This document shows positions 14,485 to 22,759 of a stretch of DNA of 24,822 nt, piece by piece. This stretch comes from a virus. The DNA is taken from IMG/VR virus record IMGVR_UViG_3300027491_000015, positions 1-24,822 of that record; one strand, written 5' to 3'. The notes under the pieces were generated by a model, which was not told the DNA's origin, made no database searches, and was given only the letters and a program-made list of their open reading frames with translations. Both the position numbers and the translations under genes were made by a program. Numbering within the stretch: the stretch's first letter is position 1; every line of letters starts with the position of its first letter.

Positions 14485-16224
14485 TCAGAATAATCCGGCT
14501 TTTTTGGCACCTGCGGCCGTTGATACGGCCCCAAGACCCACGCCCACTGCCTGTTGGAATGGGCTTGCTGATGGCTGGCTGGACGCCGCCGTGGACATTT
14601 GCGAGGACGGTGCGCCCTTGTAGATGTCGGACAAGAATCCTGCCTGCTGATACGGCGCATACACCTTTTGCAACTCGTTTGCGCGCTGTGCGTCCAGGGT
14701 CTGCTGGTTGAACGCCTGTTGCGACTGGCCGACGTTGTACAGGAAGTTGATGTCGCCCTGCTGCAAAGCCTGAGCCGTCTGGCCCAAAGCCCCTTGCTGC
14801 ACGCCCAGCTGTCCCAATTGACCACCAAGTTGGCCAAGGCCCTGCGCAGTTGCCTGCCCAATACCAAACTGCTGCCCCGCCAACTGACCAATGCCCTGAC
14901 CCAGTTGCTGATACTGCTGCCCTTGCTGGCCGTAAATGCCAGCGGCAGTTTGCGCAGCCTGGTTGCGAGCCTGCGACTGTTGCAGCATCAGGTTGGCAAT
15001 GTTTTGGTTGATGGCAGCCTCTTGGCCAGCCAATGCACCGCCTTGCGATGCCAAATTGCCATACTGTTGAGCCGCTTGCAGATATTGACCTGCTGCGCCC
15101 TGCCCCAACTGAGCCTGTTGTACGCCAAGCTGGCCAAGACCTTGGCCAGCCCCTACCTGGTTTTGCGCCAGGTTGCCATACAGGCCCGCTGCACCTTGAC
15201 CCAACTGAGCCTGTTGCGTTGCTTGTTGGCCGACGTTCTGGCCAGCTTGCATTTGTCGCTGCTGCTGCTGTTCAAAGGTGGCCATTGAATTGGCCTGAGC
15301 CTGGCTGTAGCCTTGCGCAAGAAGGTTGGCAATTGTGTTGGCTTTTTGATCCATCACATTACGGGCCATCTCAGCACGTTGAACACCCTCGCGTTCACCG
15401 CCAAAGGCGCCCGCTTTAACTGCTTGCGCAGCCTGACCTTGAGCAGCAATGTCCGCCTGTCGGTTAATCTGCTTCATCGTCTCGTCAATCACTTGTTGAC
15501 GATACGGGTTCATAAAGTCTTGAACCGAGGCAGGGTTGTATTGCTGCGATGCGTTAAGCATCAGCCCCTGCGAGCCACCATAATTGGCGGCACCCGACCC
15601 AAGCGCGAGTTGCTGTGCTTGAGTCAGCCCCCCGATGCCTTGAGCAATCGCTGCGGTTGCAGGCTGCAAGTTAGCCTGGCTCGACTGGGCGGCCATGTTT
15701 TGGGCCGTGGCCAGTGATCCGAGGCCCGTGGCCAGGTCTTGACGCGCCGCGCCAAACTGACCCGTGGTGTCAGATGCTGCCGCACGTCGTGCTGCCTCAT
15801 CCGCATACCCAAGACCTTGATTGATTTGGCCAATTCCGGATGTAATGTTTGCTGCCGCACCGCCAGCTTGCCCCATTGCCTTTTGAGCATCAGTAAACTG
15901 TTTTCGAGTGTCTGCCCCGCGCAGGATATCGGCAGCCTCACCCGTGGTGTCATACGCACTGCCCAATGCCTGATTGGCGGCGGTCATGTAGGGCGTAAAA
16001 GCCCCAATGCCCTGCGTTTCAGTTGCCTTAATTGCGGCCAATTGGGCAGGTGAAAACCCGGCCACCTGGTAGGTGGGAAGCTGCTGAGCTAGTGTCGTGG
16101 TGGGCTTGCCCGCTGCATCTACGTTGTAGGCAAGGTTTTGCGCCTGCTGAAGCAGTTTTAGCTTATAGGCTTCGATCTCCGGGGCTTCCCGGACTATCTG
16201 TTGGGTGACTGTTTCTTCTGCCAT
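14485..16224 (-). CDS. Gln/Ala/Gly-rich internal virion protein (AGAFGGER family)
   Basis: A 579-residue protein. Its centre has NPYRQQVIDETMKQINRQAD followed by AGAFGGEREG, a combination I associate with conserved virion proteins of many environmental tailed phages whose role is unknown. Both flanks are Gln/Ala/Gly-rich and predicted helical, with imperfect repeats such as VQQAQLGQGAAG. It has no membrane segment or cysteine pattern. Its C-terminus (AKKAGLF) ends in the same GLF as the next gene's product. The ATG follows AAGGGG, and the gaps to both neighbours are only about ten bases. Likely a helical internal or tail-channel component. The family link is from memory, not from a search. 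Confidence 0.62.
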   Translation of the reverse strand: MAEETVTQQIVREAPEIEAYKLKLLQQAQNLAYNVDAAGKPTTTLAQQLPTYQVAGFSPAQLAAIKATETQGIGAFTPYMTAANQALGSAYDTTGEAADILRGADTRKQFTDAQKAMGQAGGAAANITSGIGQINQGLGYADEAARRAAASDTTGQFGAARQDLATGLGSLATAQNMAAQSSQANLQPATAAIAQGIGGLTQAQQLALGSGAANYGGSQGLMLNASQQYNPASVQDFMNPYRQQVIDETMKQINRQADIAAQGQAAQAVKAGAFGGEREGVQRAEMARNVMDQKANTIANLLAQGYSQAQANSMATFEQQQQRQMQAGQNVGQQATQQAQLGQGAAGLYGNLAQNQVGAGQGLGQLGVQQAQLGQGAAGQYLQAAQQYGNLASQGGALAGQEAAINQNIANLMLQQSQARNQAAQTAAGIYGQQGQQYQQLGQGIGQLAGQQFGIGQATAQGLGQLGGQLGQLGVQQGALGQTAQALQQGDINFLYNVGQSQQAFNQQTLDAQRANELQKVYAPYQQAGFLSDIYKGAPSSQMSTAASSQPSASPFQQAVGVGLGAVSTAAGAKKAGLF

Positions 16225-16234
16225 TTCCTACCCC

Positions 16235-18415
16235 TTAAACTGGGCCGCCTTCGAGCTTTTTCATGAGCTTGTACATGCGCGCCGCACCTTTGCGACGACT
16301 TCCACCACCAGCGTTGCGAACTGCCCTGGCTGTGAAGACAAACTCCCCGTCGGACAGCATTGCAGGAATGTCATCAGAGGTCCCGGTGCCAGGGCCGCTG
16401 ATAGGACCGTTTCGACGAGGAAAATTCGTCGGCTCAGGAATGCCACCTTTAGCCAGTTGTTGAGGACGCCCATCCGGCCCATAAATCAGGGGGACACCGT
16501 ACAAACCGGCTATGTTGTAGGGCTGTGCAATGCCTGCAGGGCTGCTTGTGATTCCGCCAGGCCTAATCATTCCCGGACTTCCAATCGGAATGGTGGCATA
16601 AGACGGAGTCTCAACAATCGGGCTTCTAGGGCCTGAAGGAGGCGTGTATCGATCAAGTCCGCCAGCAAACTGGTCAGGGTTATCTCTTAGGTAATCCGAA
16701 CCGGTGTAGTTTCGGTTGTAAAGAGGATTCTGGTTTGGTTGCTCTGCCTCAAACCCGCCAAGGGCGGCCGTCGCTGCCACCCCAGTGGCTGCCAACGGGC
16801 CGTACTTGGTGAACATGCCTGCACCAGGCCCCACGCCAGGGCGACTTGGCGAGAGGTACTCACTATACAGGTCCTTGGCCCCGGTAACCATCTTGTCGAT
16901 GAAACCAGGCGATGAAGCAGGAGTTGCGGCGCCCCGTGGCAGCAGGCTATAGTTGGTGGTTCCGCTGGTTCCGCCCGCTGCGCTGGAAAGATCAGCCGCC
17001 CCCAAAGAGCCCGGAAGTCGAACACCAAGGCCGGGTTCGCCGCTGGAGCCGGCCGGCGCAAGGCCGTAGTTGGTTGCGGTCCCGGTCCCACCTGCCGCCG
17101 TGGAAAAGTCGGCTGGGCTGTAACTGGTCCGGAAAGCATTTGCTCCGTCGAACCGACCGGTGAGTCCGGTCTCCCCGGAAAACCGATTGGGGTTAAGACC
17201 TTGGCCGGTCAACAGGTCCTGTGCCGTGCCAGTTGGGCCAACGGCTCCTGTTGCGCTGATGGGACCAGGTGCAGTTGCATCCCCACTACTTGCAAACCTG
17301 CCTGTAGCATCTGCAGGAGTGCCTTCTGCGCTGCCTGCTTGGCCTCCCTCACCAGGGCTCAGGCCTTTTAATGCCCCTGCTGTAACGCCAGATGTCAGGC
17401 CCATCTTCAAGGCGTCTGCCGTGCTCATGCCGCCCAACTTGCCAATGCCAGCGCCAATTAAGCCCGTGGCAAGGCCCGTGTTCAACGCGCCGCCTGCCGC
17501 GCCTGGCAGGTACTGGCCAAGAGAGGCAACAGGGCTTGCGCCCATGATCGTGCCGCCGCCGCCAACATAGCCCAGCGCGCCAGAGATCAAGGCATCCTTC
17601 ATGGAACCGCCGGCCAAAAGGGTCGTTCCTGCGCCAGCCAGGCCTGCTGCGGTGCCCATGGAAAGGCCCACGCCTGCTGGTCCGAGGACCGTGGCCAGTG
17701 CGATGGTGCCCAAGATGCGCCCAACAGGGCTTTTGAGCACGTCTTTGACGACGTTCACAACACCTTTGACCACGCCCTTAACAGCGTCCACAATGCCGCC
17801 AAGAGGACCACCCTTAAACTCAGGTAGGCCAGTAGCGGGGTTGATCGTGCCCGAGCCACCATGGCGCTTGAGCATCGCAGCTTCTTCAGGCGTGATGTGG
17901 GCCAGGATAGAGTCGCCACCCCGACCTTTTGCAGCCAGATAGGACGCCACGTCGGCCAGGCCGCCAGAGGCCATGCCCACGGGCTGCAGCCCTTCGACGA
18001 TAGGGGACATGTCCATGGGCTCTTGAGCACCAGCGCCCTGCATCTGCCGCATCTCTTGTAACACCGCGAGCATTGCGCCAATGAACTCAGGATCGTATTC
18101 TTCAGGCATGTCCCCTTCGTCCAGGGCACCCCCTTCAATCATTTTTTGGACCAGGTTTTTGTAGTCACCAGGATGTTGGCTGACGTATTCAAAAACCTGG
18201 ATCAGAAGGTCAAGCTGCTCGGGCGTAAGTTGAAGGTCGCCGATGTTTTGGCGAAGGGCCTCCTTTAGCGCTGCTTGCTCGCCAGGGTTGACCATGCCAA
18301 GCGCAGTTTGCGCGGCGTCATACGAATCAGCACTTGTAACGGCCGGTCGTTGTTGGGCCTCTTCGCCCTGCATGCCCATGCCGCCGGGCATAGACATGAT
18401 TCCTTCATTTGCCAT
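16235..18415 (-). CDS. Gly-rich virion protein with hydrophobic segment and MASGG/GTSDDIPAML motifs
   Basis: A 726-residue protein, first in the middle virion block. The N-terminal 130 residues are helical. Residues 148-200 contain MASGGLADVASYL, then HITPEEAAMLKRHGGSG and INPATGLPEF, a combination seen in many phage structural proteins. Residues about 205-350 are a Gly/Ala/Val-rich stretch (DAVKGVVKGVVNVVKDVLKS, then a run able to insert in membranes). A Thr/Gly/Ser-rich region with an internal duplication follows. The last 57 residues contain GPGTGTSDDIPAMLSDGEF and a basic tail, also known from phage tail or internal proteins. Probably a membrane-active ejection protein. Its AAAGGA ribosome-binding site is predicted to be in a hairpin, downstream of a predicted promoter. 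Confidence 0.62.
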   Translation of the reverse strand: MANEGIMSMPGGMGMQGEEAQQRPAVTSADSYDAAQTALGMVNPGEQAALKEALRQNIGDLQLTPEQLDLLIQVFEYVSQHPGDYKNLVQKMIEGGALDEGDMPEEYDPEFIGAMLAVLQEMRQMQGAGAQEPMDMSPIVEGLQPVGMASGGLADVASYLAAKGRGGDSILAHITPEEAAMLKRHGGSGTINPATGLPEFKGGPLGGIVDAVKGVVKGVVNVVKDVLKSPVGRILGTIALATVLGPAGVGLSMGTAAGLAGAGTTLLAGGSMKDALISGALGYVGGGGTIMGASPVASLGQYLPGAAGGALNTGLATGLIGAGIGKLGGMSTADALKMGLTSGVTAGALKGLSPGEGGQAGSAEGTPADATGRFASSGDATAPGPISATGAVGPTGTAQDLLTGQGLNPNRFSGETGLTGRFDGANAFRTSYSPADFSTAAGGTGTATNYGLAPAGSSGEPGLGVRLPGSLGAADLSSAAGGTSGTTNYSLLPRGAATPASSPGFIDKMVTGAKDLYSEYLSPSRPGVGPGAGMFTKYGPLAATGVAATAALGGFEAEQPNQNPLYNRNYTGSDYLRDNPDQFAGGLDRYTPPSGPRSPIVETPSYATIPIGSPGMIRPGGITSSPAGIAQPYNIAGLYGVPLIYGPDGRPQQLAKGGIPEPTNFPRRNGPISGPGTGTSDDIPAMLSDGEFVFTARAVRNAGGGSRRKGAARMYKLMKKLEGGPV
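16905..17125. repeat. Diverged internal duplication in the 726-aa virion protein
   Basis: DFSTAAGGTGTATNYGL and DLSSAAGGTSGTTNYSL are two related units, each followed by a Gly/Ser/Pro stretch. They indicate an old in-frame duplication within the Thr/Gly-rich region. Limits are approximate. Confidence 0.55.
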
Positions 18416-18419
18416 GATG

Positions 18420-18471
18420 GTCCTTTCCGATTTGTGCCAAAGGCCTCAAGGGCCGCGCGCCGGGAAAGGAC
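18420..18471 (-). promoter_or_regulatory. Inverted repeat covering the ribosome-binding site of the 726-aa protein gene
   Basis: GTCCTTTCC (18420-18428) and GGAAAGGAC (18463-18471) form a perfect 9-bp stem around a 34-base loop, which itself holds a small GGCC/GGCC hairpin. In the leftward RNA the arm GGAAAGGAC contains the AAAGGA ribosome-binding site five bases before the ATG. Folding would therefore hide the site and reduce translation initiation. Confidence 0.5.
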
Positions 18472-18486
18472 GCGATGTTGGCTGCA

Positions 18487-18516
18487 ATTATCCGATAAAA
18501 ATTCAAGTTTTGTCCA
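18487..18516 (-). promoter_or_regulatory. Predicted sigma70-type leftward promoter for the virion block
   Basis: On the minus strand, TGGACA (5 of 6 to consensus, 18511-18516) and GATAAT (5 of 6, 18487-18492) are separated by 18 bases. They lie in the longest gap of the right half, right after the stop of the upstream small gene. The RNA would start near 18480, giving a leader of about 65 bases. It is a prediction from consensus match. Confidence 0.55.
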
Positions 18517-18520
18517 CTCA

Positions 18521-18847
18521 TTACGCCCTATCAATCTCAAGATAGGACAGATAAAAGTGCACCCCTGCAATGCTTGAGGTGACCGTAAGCACGTCTGCGG
18601 TCTCCAGAACGCATGGGATACCGTTAAAAACGTCAAAAGTGGTGTTAACGGTCAACGACCTGTCTTTTTGCAAATAGTAGGTGGTTCCCGTGCCAGTATG
18701 GGTGACCGTGATGGCCGCCACGCCAGTGCCGGTGTTGGTGACGCGCAGGGACCGCACAATGCCCACATTGGCCTCTGGAACGGTGTACAAGGCCGTTGGC
18801 GTTGCTGCTGCAGGGATCACATACTTGCGAAAATACTTATTTGCCAT
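18521..18847 (-). CDS. Small beta-rich virion protein, unknown
   Basis: A 108-residue protein made mostly of short alternating hydrophobic segments with Thr/Gly/Val (VRSLRVTNTGTGVAAITVTH, YYLQKDRSLTV, ADVLTVTSS). This is typical of a small beta-sandwich found on phage capsids or fibres. It has no cysteine pattern or membrane span. It lies six bases after the fibre-like gene and is probably co-expressed with it, so it could be a decoration protein, a fibre accessory or a small head-fibre subunit. The ATG follows GAGG at short distance. The specific role is not determinable from the sequence. Confidence 0.62.
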   Translation of the reverse strand: MANKYFRKYVIPAAATPTALYTVPEANVGIVRSLRVTNTGTGVAAITVTHTGTGTTYYLQKDRSLTVNTTFDVFNGIPCVLETADVLTVTSSIAGVHFYLSYLEIDRA

Positions 18848-18854
18848 CTGTGCC

Positions 18855-20264
18855 TCACTGCGTTAGGTCGTAAAAGGACAAAGAGCCAACCGCATCGCCC
18901 GTTGTTGCTCCCGAGATCGCCCGAATTGCAACCGTGTAGATGTCGCTCGTTCCAGAAATCGTTGCGCCCAACTGCAAATCCCAGTTGTATCCAGTTGCCG
19001 CAGCCAGCCCCGGCGTACCTCCAGAAGCAGATGCTGTGGTGTAGTCGGTTTGGACAATCGAGCCACCTGTGGTTGCAGTTGCCGCAACGTCAAACTCGAC
19101 ATTGGAATCCGTAGGCACTGCCGACCATGACGCTCCCGTCAAGGTGGGGTTTTTGATCAGAGCTATCTCGTAGTTTTGACTGGTTGTCGGCAAAACTTGC
19201 ACCCGATTTGGAAGCACTACTGCCCCCGTGCGGCCTGACGCAAGCCGGATGGAAACAACCGGCAGAAATGTCGTGCCGATGGTTGTAAGGACTGTGGTGC
19301 GCCGCGCCACATGGTCAACGGATGTCTGTTCAAACCCACCCTCCGACACGACGGAGCAACAAATCTGCGTCATCGAAGCTGCAACAGCAGCAGTTGTGGT
19401 CGTGATCTCATAGCGCACTGGCAAGATGGCGGTTGTCATGTAGACCGTGGTGCCATACTCGTTTGCAGTGTCAAAGGTATGGCAGACAATGTACTGGCCA
19501 TCAATGATGAAGCCGCAGCGAACAGTGCCAACGCCCAGCCATTCAAAGTCCATCCACAGAATCTGCGGATGCGCTAAGTCCAACGTGATACCGCTGGCCC
19601 CCGTGCCATCCAGCTTGTCACCATTCCACGAAGACTGGGCCACGGCCCTGGAGTCGTCTACAGAGCCTCCGGTGTAAGAACGCAACACAAAAGAATTGGT
19701 GGATGCCGTGCGTTGGAAGAAAACGCCGTTCTGCGTGTTGAAGTAGCCGACCTTCTGGTTCAAGTTGGCCGATGTTCCGTTGTCCATGAGGAACGTCGCA
19801 AGCACCAACAGGCCTTTGCCAGGTTGATACGGGAACGAGCGGAACGTCTGACGGACCACGGACCCCACACCACCAGCAGTAACAGCCAGGGTGTTACTTG
19901 CCTGGTTGGTGTTGAATGTCAGGGAGCCAGTTCCTGATGTCGAAGTGTCAAACTGGTTGTCAGAGGCGTACCTGTTTTGGCTGTCAAACAGGGTGTAAGG
20001 CTCGCTGACGCGCAAACGTCCAAACGCATCTGTGTTTGTACCGCCAATTGAGATTGGAACGGGCAGTCCGGTGGTGTCCATAAATCCTCCGCCATCTCCA
20101 TACCACGCGTATGCTGAGTCTTTGTCCTCGGTGACTGCTGGAGAATATGTGTTGTTGAGTTGAAAGATAACCTGTTCGAGCGAGCGAACCAGCTGGTTGA
20201 ACTGCGCAGGATCGTAGCTACCAGTGCTTGCGTTGGGCAGTCGGACGTTGTTGATCTTACTCAT
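18855..20264 (-). CDS. Fibre/spike-like structural protein with DAFGRLRV motif
   Basis: A 469-residue protein. The first 45 residues (YDPAQFNQLVRSLEQVIFQL) look like a helical attachment region. Then TNTDAFGRLRVSEPYTLFDS (about 76-95) is a motif I recall in structural proteins of aquatic phages and some giant viruses. The rest is Thr/Ser/Gly/Val-rich and beta-type, consistent with a jelly-roll or fibre fold. No peptidase, lyase or chaperone motif was seen. The ATG overlaps the stop of the gp10-like gene as ATGA with no strong ribosome-binding site, so translation is probably coupled. A receptor-binding or virion-surface role is inferred. Confidence 0.62.
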   Translation of the reverse strand: MSKINNVRLPNASTGSYDPAQFNQLVRSLEQVIFQLNNTYSPAVTEDKDSAYAWYGDGGGFMDTTGLPVPISIGGTNTDAFGRLRVSEPYTLFDSQNRYASDNQFDTSTSGTGSLTFNTNQASNTLAVTAGGVGSVVRQTFRSFPYQPGKGLLVLATFLMDNGTSANLNQKVGYFNTQNGVFFQRTASTNSFVLRSYTGGSVDDSRAVAQSSWNGDKLDGTGASGITLDLAHPQILWMDFEWLGVGTVRCGFIIDGQYIVCHTFDTANEYGTTVYMTTAILPVRYEITTTTAAVAASMTQICCSVVSEGGFEQTSVDHVARRTTVLTTIGTTFLPVVSIRLASGRTGAVVLPNRVQVLPTTSQNYEIALIKNPTLTGASWSAVPTDSNVEFDVAATATTGGSIVQTDYTTASASGGTPGLAAATGYNWDLQLGATISGTSDIYTVAIRAISGATTGDAVGSLSFYDLTQ

Positions 20265-22111
20265 CGACCGCCGTCCGGTTGGATGTCAACACGCATGGTT
20301 CCGAATCGCCAAAAACTATCCAGGTCAGAGCTCTCAATACGCAATTGAATCTGTCGCCCGCGAGCGCGCGTGCTTACAAATTGCGTAGTAGGAGTGATAA
20401 CGTAGGGGTCTAGCGAGCTCGGAGTTGCCGAAGCCTGGGGATACGCTCTTAGCCGCAAGTGCACTGTAAGGTTCCCCGACTGTTGCTTAAAGTCGGGTAT
20501 GAACTTCTGCATAAGCAGCATCTGATCCCCGTCGCCAATGTCAAAATACCCCGAATACACGTATGCATCAATCGGGTCACCATCAGCGTTAACTCCGGTT
20601 TCTTGACTGTAAGGGATGCTTCGCCCCGCCGTCAGTCCGTAAATTGTACTGATCGTCGCTGCCTCAGACAGCGGATCGTATTTAATCCCTATGGGGCTGC
20701 CAAAGCTGCCGGTATCCGCCCATGCCGTACGCGCCATCGTACCAACTGACCAGACGTTTTCAAGGTAGTTGTAGGTCACATAGCGGTTGACGTAGTCGCT
20801 GCTTAATGTGGCATAAAACCAGGTAATCTCATTAAACTGGGTGTTGATTGCCGCGCACACAGAAGGACCTTGAGCAAAGTTCAGGTCTTCAAATACATAG
20901 TCTTGCACGGTGCACGGTATCTTTTTTACCGAGCCGTCAAACACAAAAAAGGCGTCCTTGCTCATCCAATATGCCACACCATTGACGTCAACCGCTGAGT
21001 GCGGCCCAATGGCTCCACAGTTGGCTCCCAACTGCTGAAAACCGAAGGTGTACGGTGGCCCCAGGTATTGCTGGCTGTGCAGCGACTTGTCTGTCCATAT
21101 CAGAATCTGACCACGAGAGCGAACGGCCGTAACAATCTCATTGCCGTCCGTGAGCCGTTGTCCGCCGGCCGTGTTGGTGGCGCTGGCTACAAACTGATTG
21201 ATGTTTTCCTGACTGGAAAAGCGCACATACATGGGGTCCTGGGTCGCCGGATTGCCAAGCGTGGACTCTGTACCAAAACACACCAGATGTCTATCAGGGG
21301 TGGATACAAGCGCGAACCTACTCTTGGTCGGTGCGCCCGAAATCGCTGTCGCCCTTACTGTAAGCCCAGAACTAGGACTCCACTCATAAATTCCCCCATT
21401 GACCTGCTGCAAAATCAAATTTTGGCCGTAGGTGTCGAACTGCCATAGTTGAGCAAGCAATTTTACTGTTGCAGAAGATGGCCGTGGGGTTCCCCACGTG
21501 CTTAACCCCCAGGTGCCCGTACCCCAACCAAAGTCAGCAAAACTCTTGTCGGAACCAACTTGAATTTGATAGGTCGCTGTTGCCGTTCCAGCCGCTACTG
21601 CGGTAGAAATTGCTTGGGTTGGGGAAATGATTGTGTAGGCGTCAACACTGAGTACTTTTTGAATTTCAAACTCATTGGTAAGACTGGCATTTGGAATGCC
21701 GCCAGGATCGCCTGTAACGCTGCTAAACGTAACAAAATCCCCCTCAACTGCGCCATGCGCTACGTCATTTACGGTCACAGTCGTGAGACCACTTACCGTG
21801 TCAAATGTTGCGGCTCCACTTGCCCGAATAGGTGTGATATCGGCCCATTGACCACCATAAAAAACATAGACCTTACGTGTTGTTCCAACTGCAGCGTAAG
21901 GCAGCCCTCCAAGGCTGTTCCAAGTAAAAACTCCGGAGGCCATACCGACAAGATTGACTGGGCTAGACTCAAACGGAGTCCATCCGCCTACCTTCTCAGG
22001 CAGGCCGTATCGAAAGCGCACATAGTCGCTGTCCACCCAGCCGCCTTCCGCGCCGTATTCGGTGTTTTGCTTGTCGACACCCGGTTTAAGAAACAGTCGC
22101 AACAGTGGCAT
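20261..22111 (-). CDS. P22 gp10-like packaged-DNA stabilization / tail hub protein (tentative)
   Basis: A 616-residue protein. The N-terminal KPGVDKQNTEYGAEGGWVDS and VRFRYGLPEKVGGW match my memory of a tail or stabilization protein family in environmental podoviruses. The body has repeated short beta units with Trp and Gly (GTWGLSTWGTP, WSKDAFFVFDGS, GQNLILQQVNGGIYEW), consistent with a beta-propeller. The end (GRQIQLRIESSD, MRVDIQPDGG) resembles the layout of P22 gp10 and T7 tail tubular protein B. I chose the ATG with AAGGG five bases upstream, two bases after the small-gene stop. Upstream in-frame starts would cover that small gene. It would sit between portal and tail needle or fibre. 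Confidence 0.58.
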   Translation of the reverse strand: MPLLRLFLKPGVDKQNTEYGAEGGWVDSDYVRFRYGLPEKVGGWTPFESSPVNLVGMASGVFTWNSLGGLPYAAVGTTRKVYVFYGGQWADITPIRASGAATFDTVSGLTTVTVNDVAHGAVEGDFVTFSSVTGDPGGIPNASLTNEFEIQKVLSVDAYTIISPTQAISTAVAAGTATATYQIQVGSDKSFADFGWGTGTWGLSTWGTPRPSSATVKLLAQLWQFDTYGQNLILQQVNGGIYEWSPSSGLTVRATAISGAPTKSRFALVSTPDRHLVCFGTESTLGNPATQDPMYVRFSSQENINQFVASATNTAGGQRLTDGNEIVTAVRSRGQILIWTDKSLHSQQYLGPPYTFGFQQLGANCGAIGPHSAVDVNGVAYWMSKDAFFVFDGSVKKIPCTVQDYVFEDLNFAQGPSVCAAINTQFNEITWFYATLSSDYVNRYVTYNYLENVWSVGTMARTAWADTGSFGSPIGIKYDPLSEAATISTIYGLTAGRSIPYSQETGVNADGDPIDAYVYSGYFDIGDGDQMLLMQKFIPDFKQQSGNLTVHLRLRAYPQASATPSSLDPYVITPTTQFVSTRARGRQIQLRIESSDLDSFWRFGTMRVDIQPDGGR

Positions 22112-22112
22112 A

Positions 22113-22271
22113 TCAACCCTTTGCAGCGCGCATGTTGTCGATAAGGTTGGGGTATGGACGGCCGGCTTTCTTGGCCGCACTCTTGGCGGCGGCCTTTTTT
22201 GCAGGGGTCAATGCCTTGGGCTTGCCCAAACTTTTGGGTCGTTTTTTGTCCCAAATAGGTGTGTTTTTCAT
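22113..22271 (-). CDS. 52-aa lysine/alanine-rich small protein
   Basis: A small gene between the lysozyme and the gp10-like gene. The product is strongly basic: MKNTPIWDKKRPKSLGKPKA, a run of Lys/Ala (KKAAAKSAAKKAG), then RPYPNLIDNMRAA. The ATG overlaps the lysozyme stop as ATGA and has AGGAGA upstream. The stop is one base before the next ATG. This exact fit between two genes, with good ribosome-binding sites on both sides, supports real coding. I recall similar RPYPNLxDN mini-proteins in environmental phages. A nucleic-acid-binding or virion-packed role is suggested by charge only. Confidence 0.72.
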   Translation of the reverse strand: MKNTPIWDKKRPKSLGKPKALTPAKKAAAKSAAKKAGRPYPNLIDNMRAAKG

Positions 22272-22759
22272 GGGTTCTCCTGTGCCAAAAACAGCGCTCG
22301 TTCGCCCCTTCGGCGACGATCCAGCCCTGGCAGTACTTTACCTCCAGCCTTGTTCCACAGCAAGAGCGATTCAGCAGCTTCCTGCCATTCCTGCCGCTGG
22401 ATTTTCATCCGGACCGTGGACCGCTGGAAATTTCCCAGCCCTACATTGAAGCTGAAAGAGACGCAAGCGTCGAATTTGTTTTGACGACCAGCAAGATTAG
22501 GAGCAAGTCGCAGTACACCGAGCTCAAAGCTCGCAAGGTCTTTTGCCAGAATTGCATCCACTTCCTCCATTGTCAGCGTTCTGTCCCAGCCGGCGGGGAT
22601 CGGCAAATTTTTCCGCTCCTGCATCGGCACTTTAATGTGGCTTTGGTCAATCACATGCCCCACCCCTACCGTCCACAGCAATGCCGGGCACCGGTAGGGC
22701 CTGACCCGCACGCCCTCGTCGTGCTTGATCATCTGAATGGCACGGTCAGAGGTCTTCAT
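22268..22759 (-). CDS. Endolysin, T4-type lysozyme (GH24)
   Basis: A 163-residue muramidase that cleaves the glycan strands of peptidoglycan at lysis. The triad spacing E-8-C-5-T is present as E15, C24 and T30 in HDEGVRVRPY, followed by RCPALLWTVGVGH. It thus uses Cys where T4 lysozyme has Asp, as in P1 Lyz. A substrate-lobe segment FDACVSFSFNVGLGNF follows. The N-terminus has no signal peptide or signal-anchor segment, so export should need the holin encoded just upstream. The ATG overlaps the holin stop as ATGA; an in-frame ATG 72 bases upstream would overlap the holin extensively and is rejected. Length fits the family. Confidence 0.92.
   Translation of the reverse strand: MKTSDRAIQMIKHDEGVRVRPYRCPALLWTVGVGHVIDQSHIKVPMQERKNLPIPAGWDRTLTMEEVDAILAKDLASFELGVLRLAPNLAGRQNKFDACVSFSFNVGLGNFQRSTVRMKIQRQEWQEAAESLLLWNKAGGKVLPGLDRRRRGERALFLAQENP

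Noticed and set aside
22268-22759. Signal-anchor-release endolysin
   Set aside because: Residues before the catalytic Glu (MKTSDRAIQMIKHDEG) are polar and contain no membrane segment.
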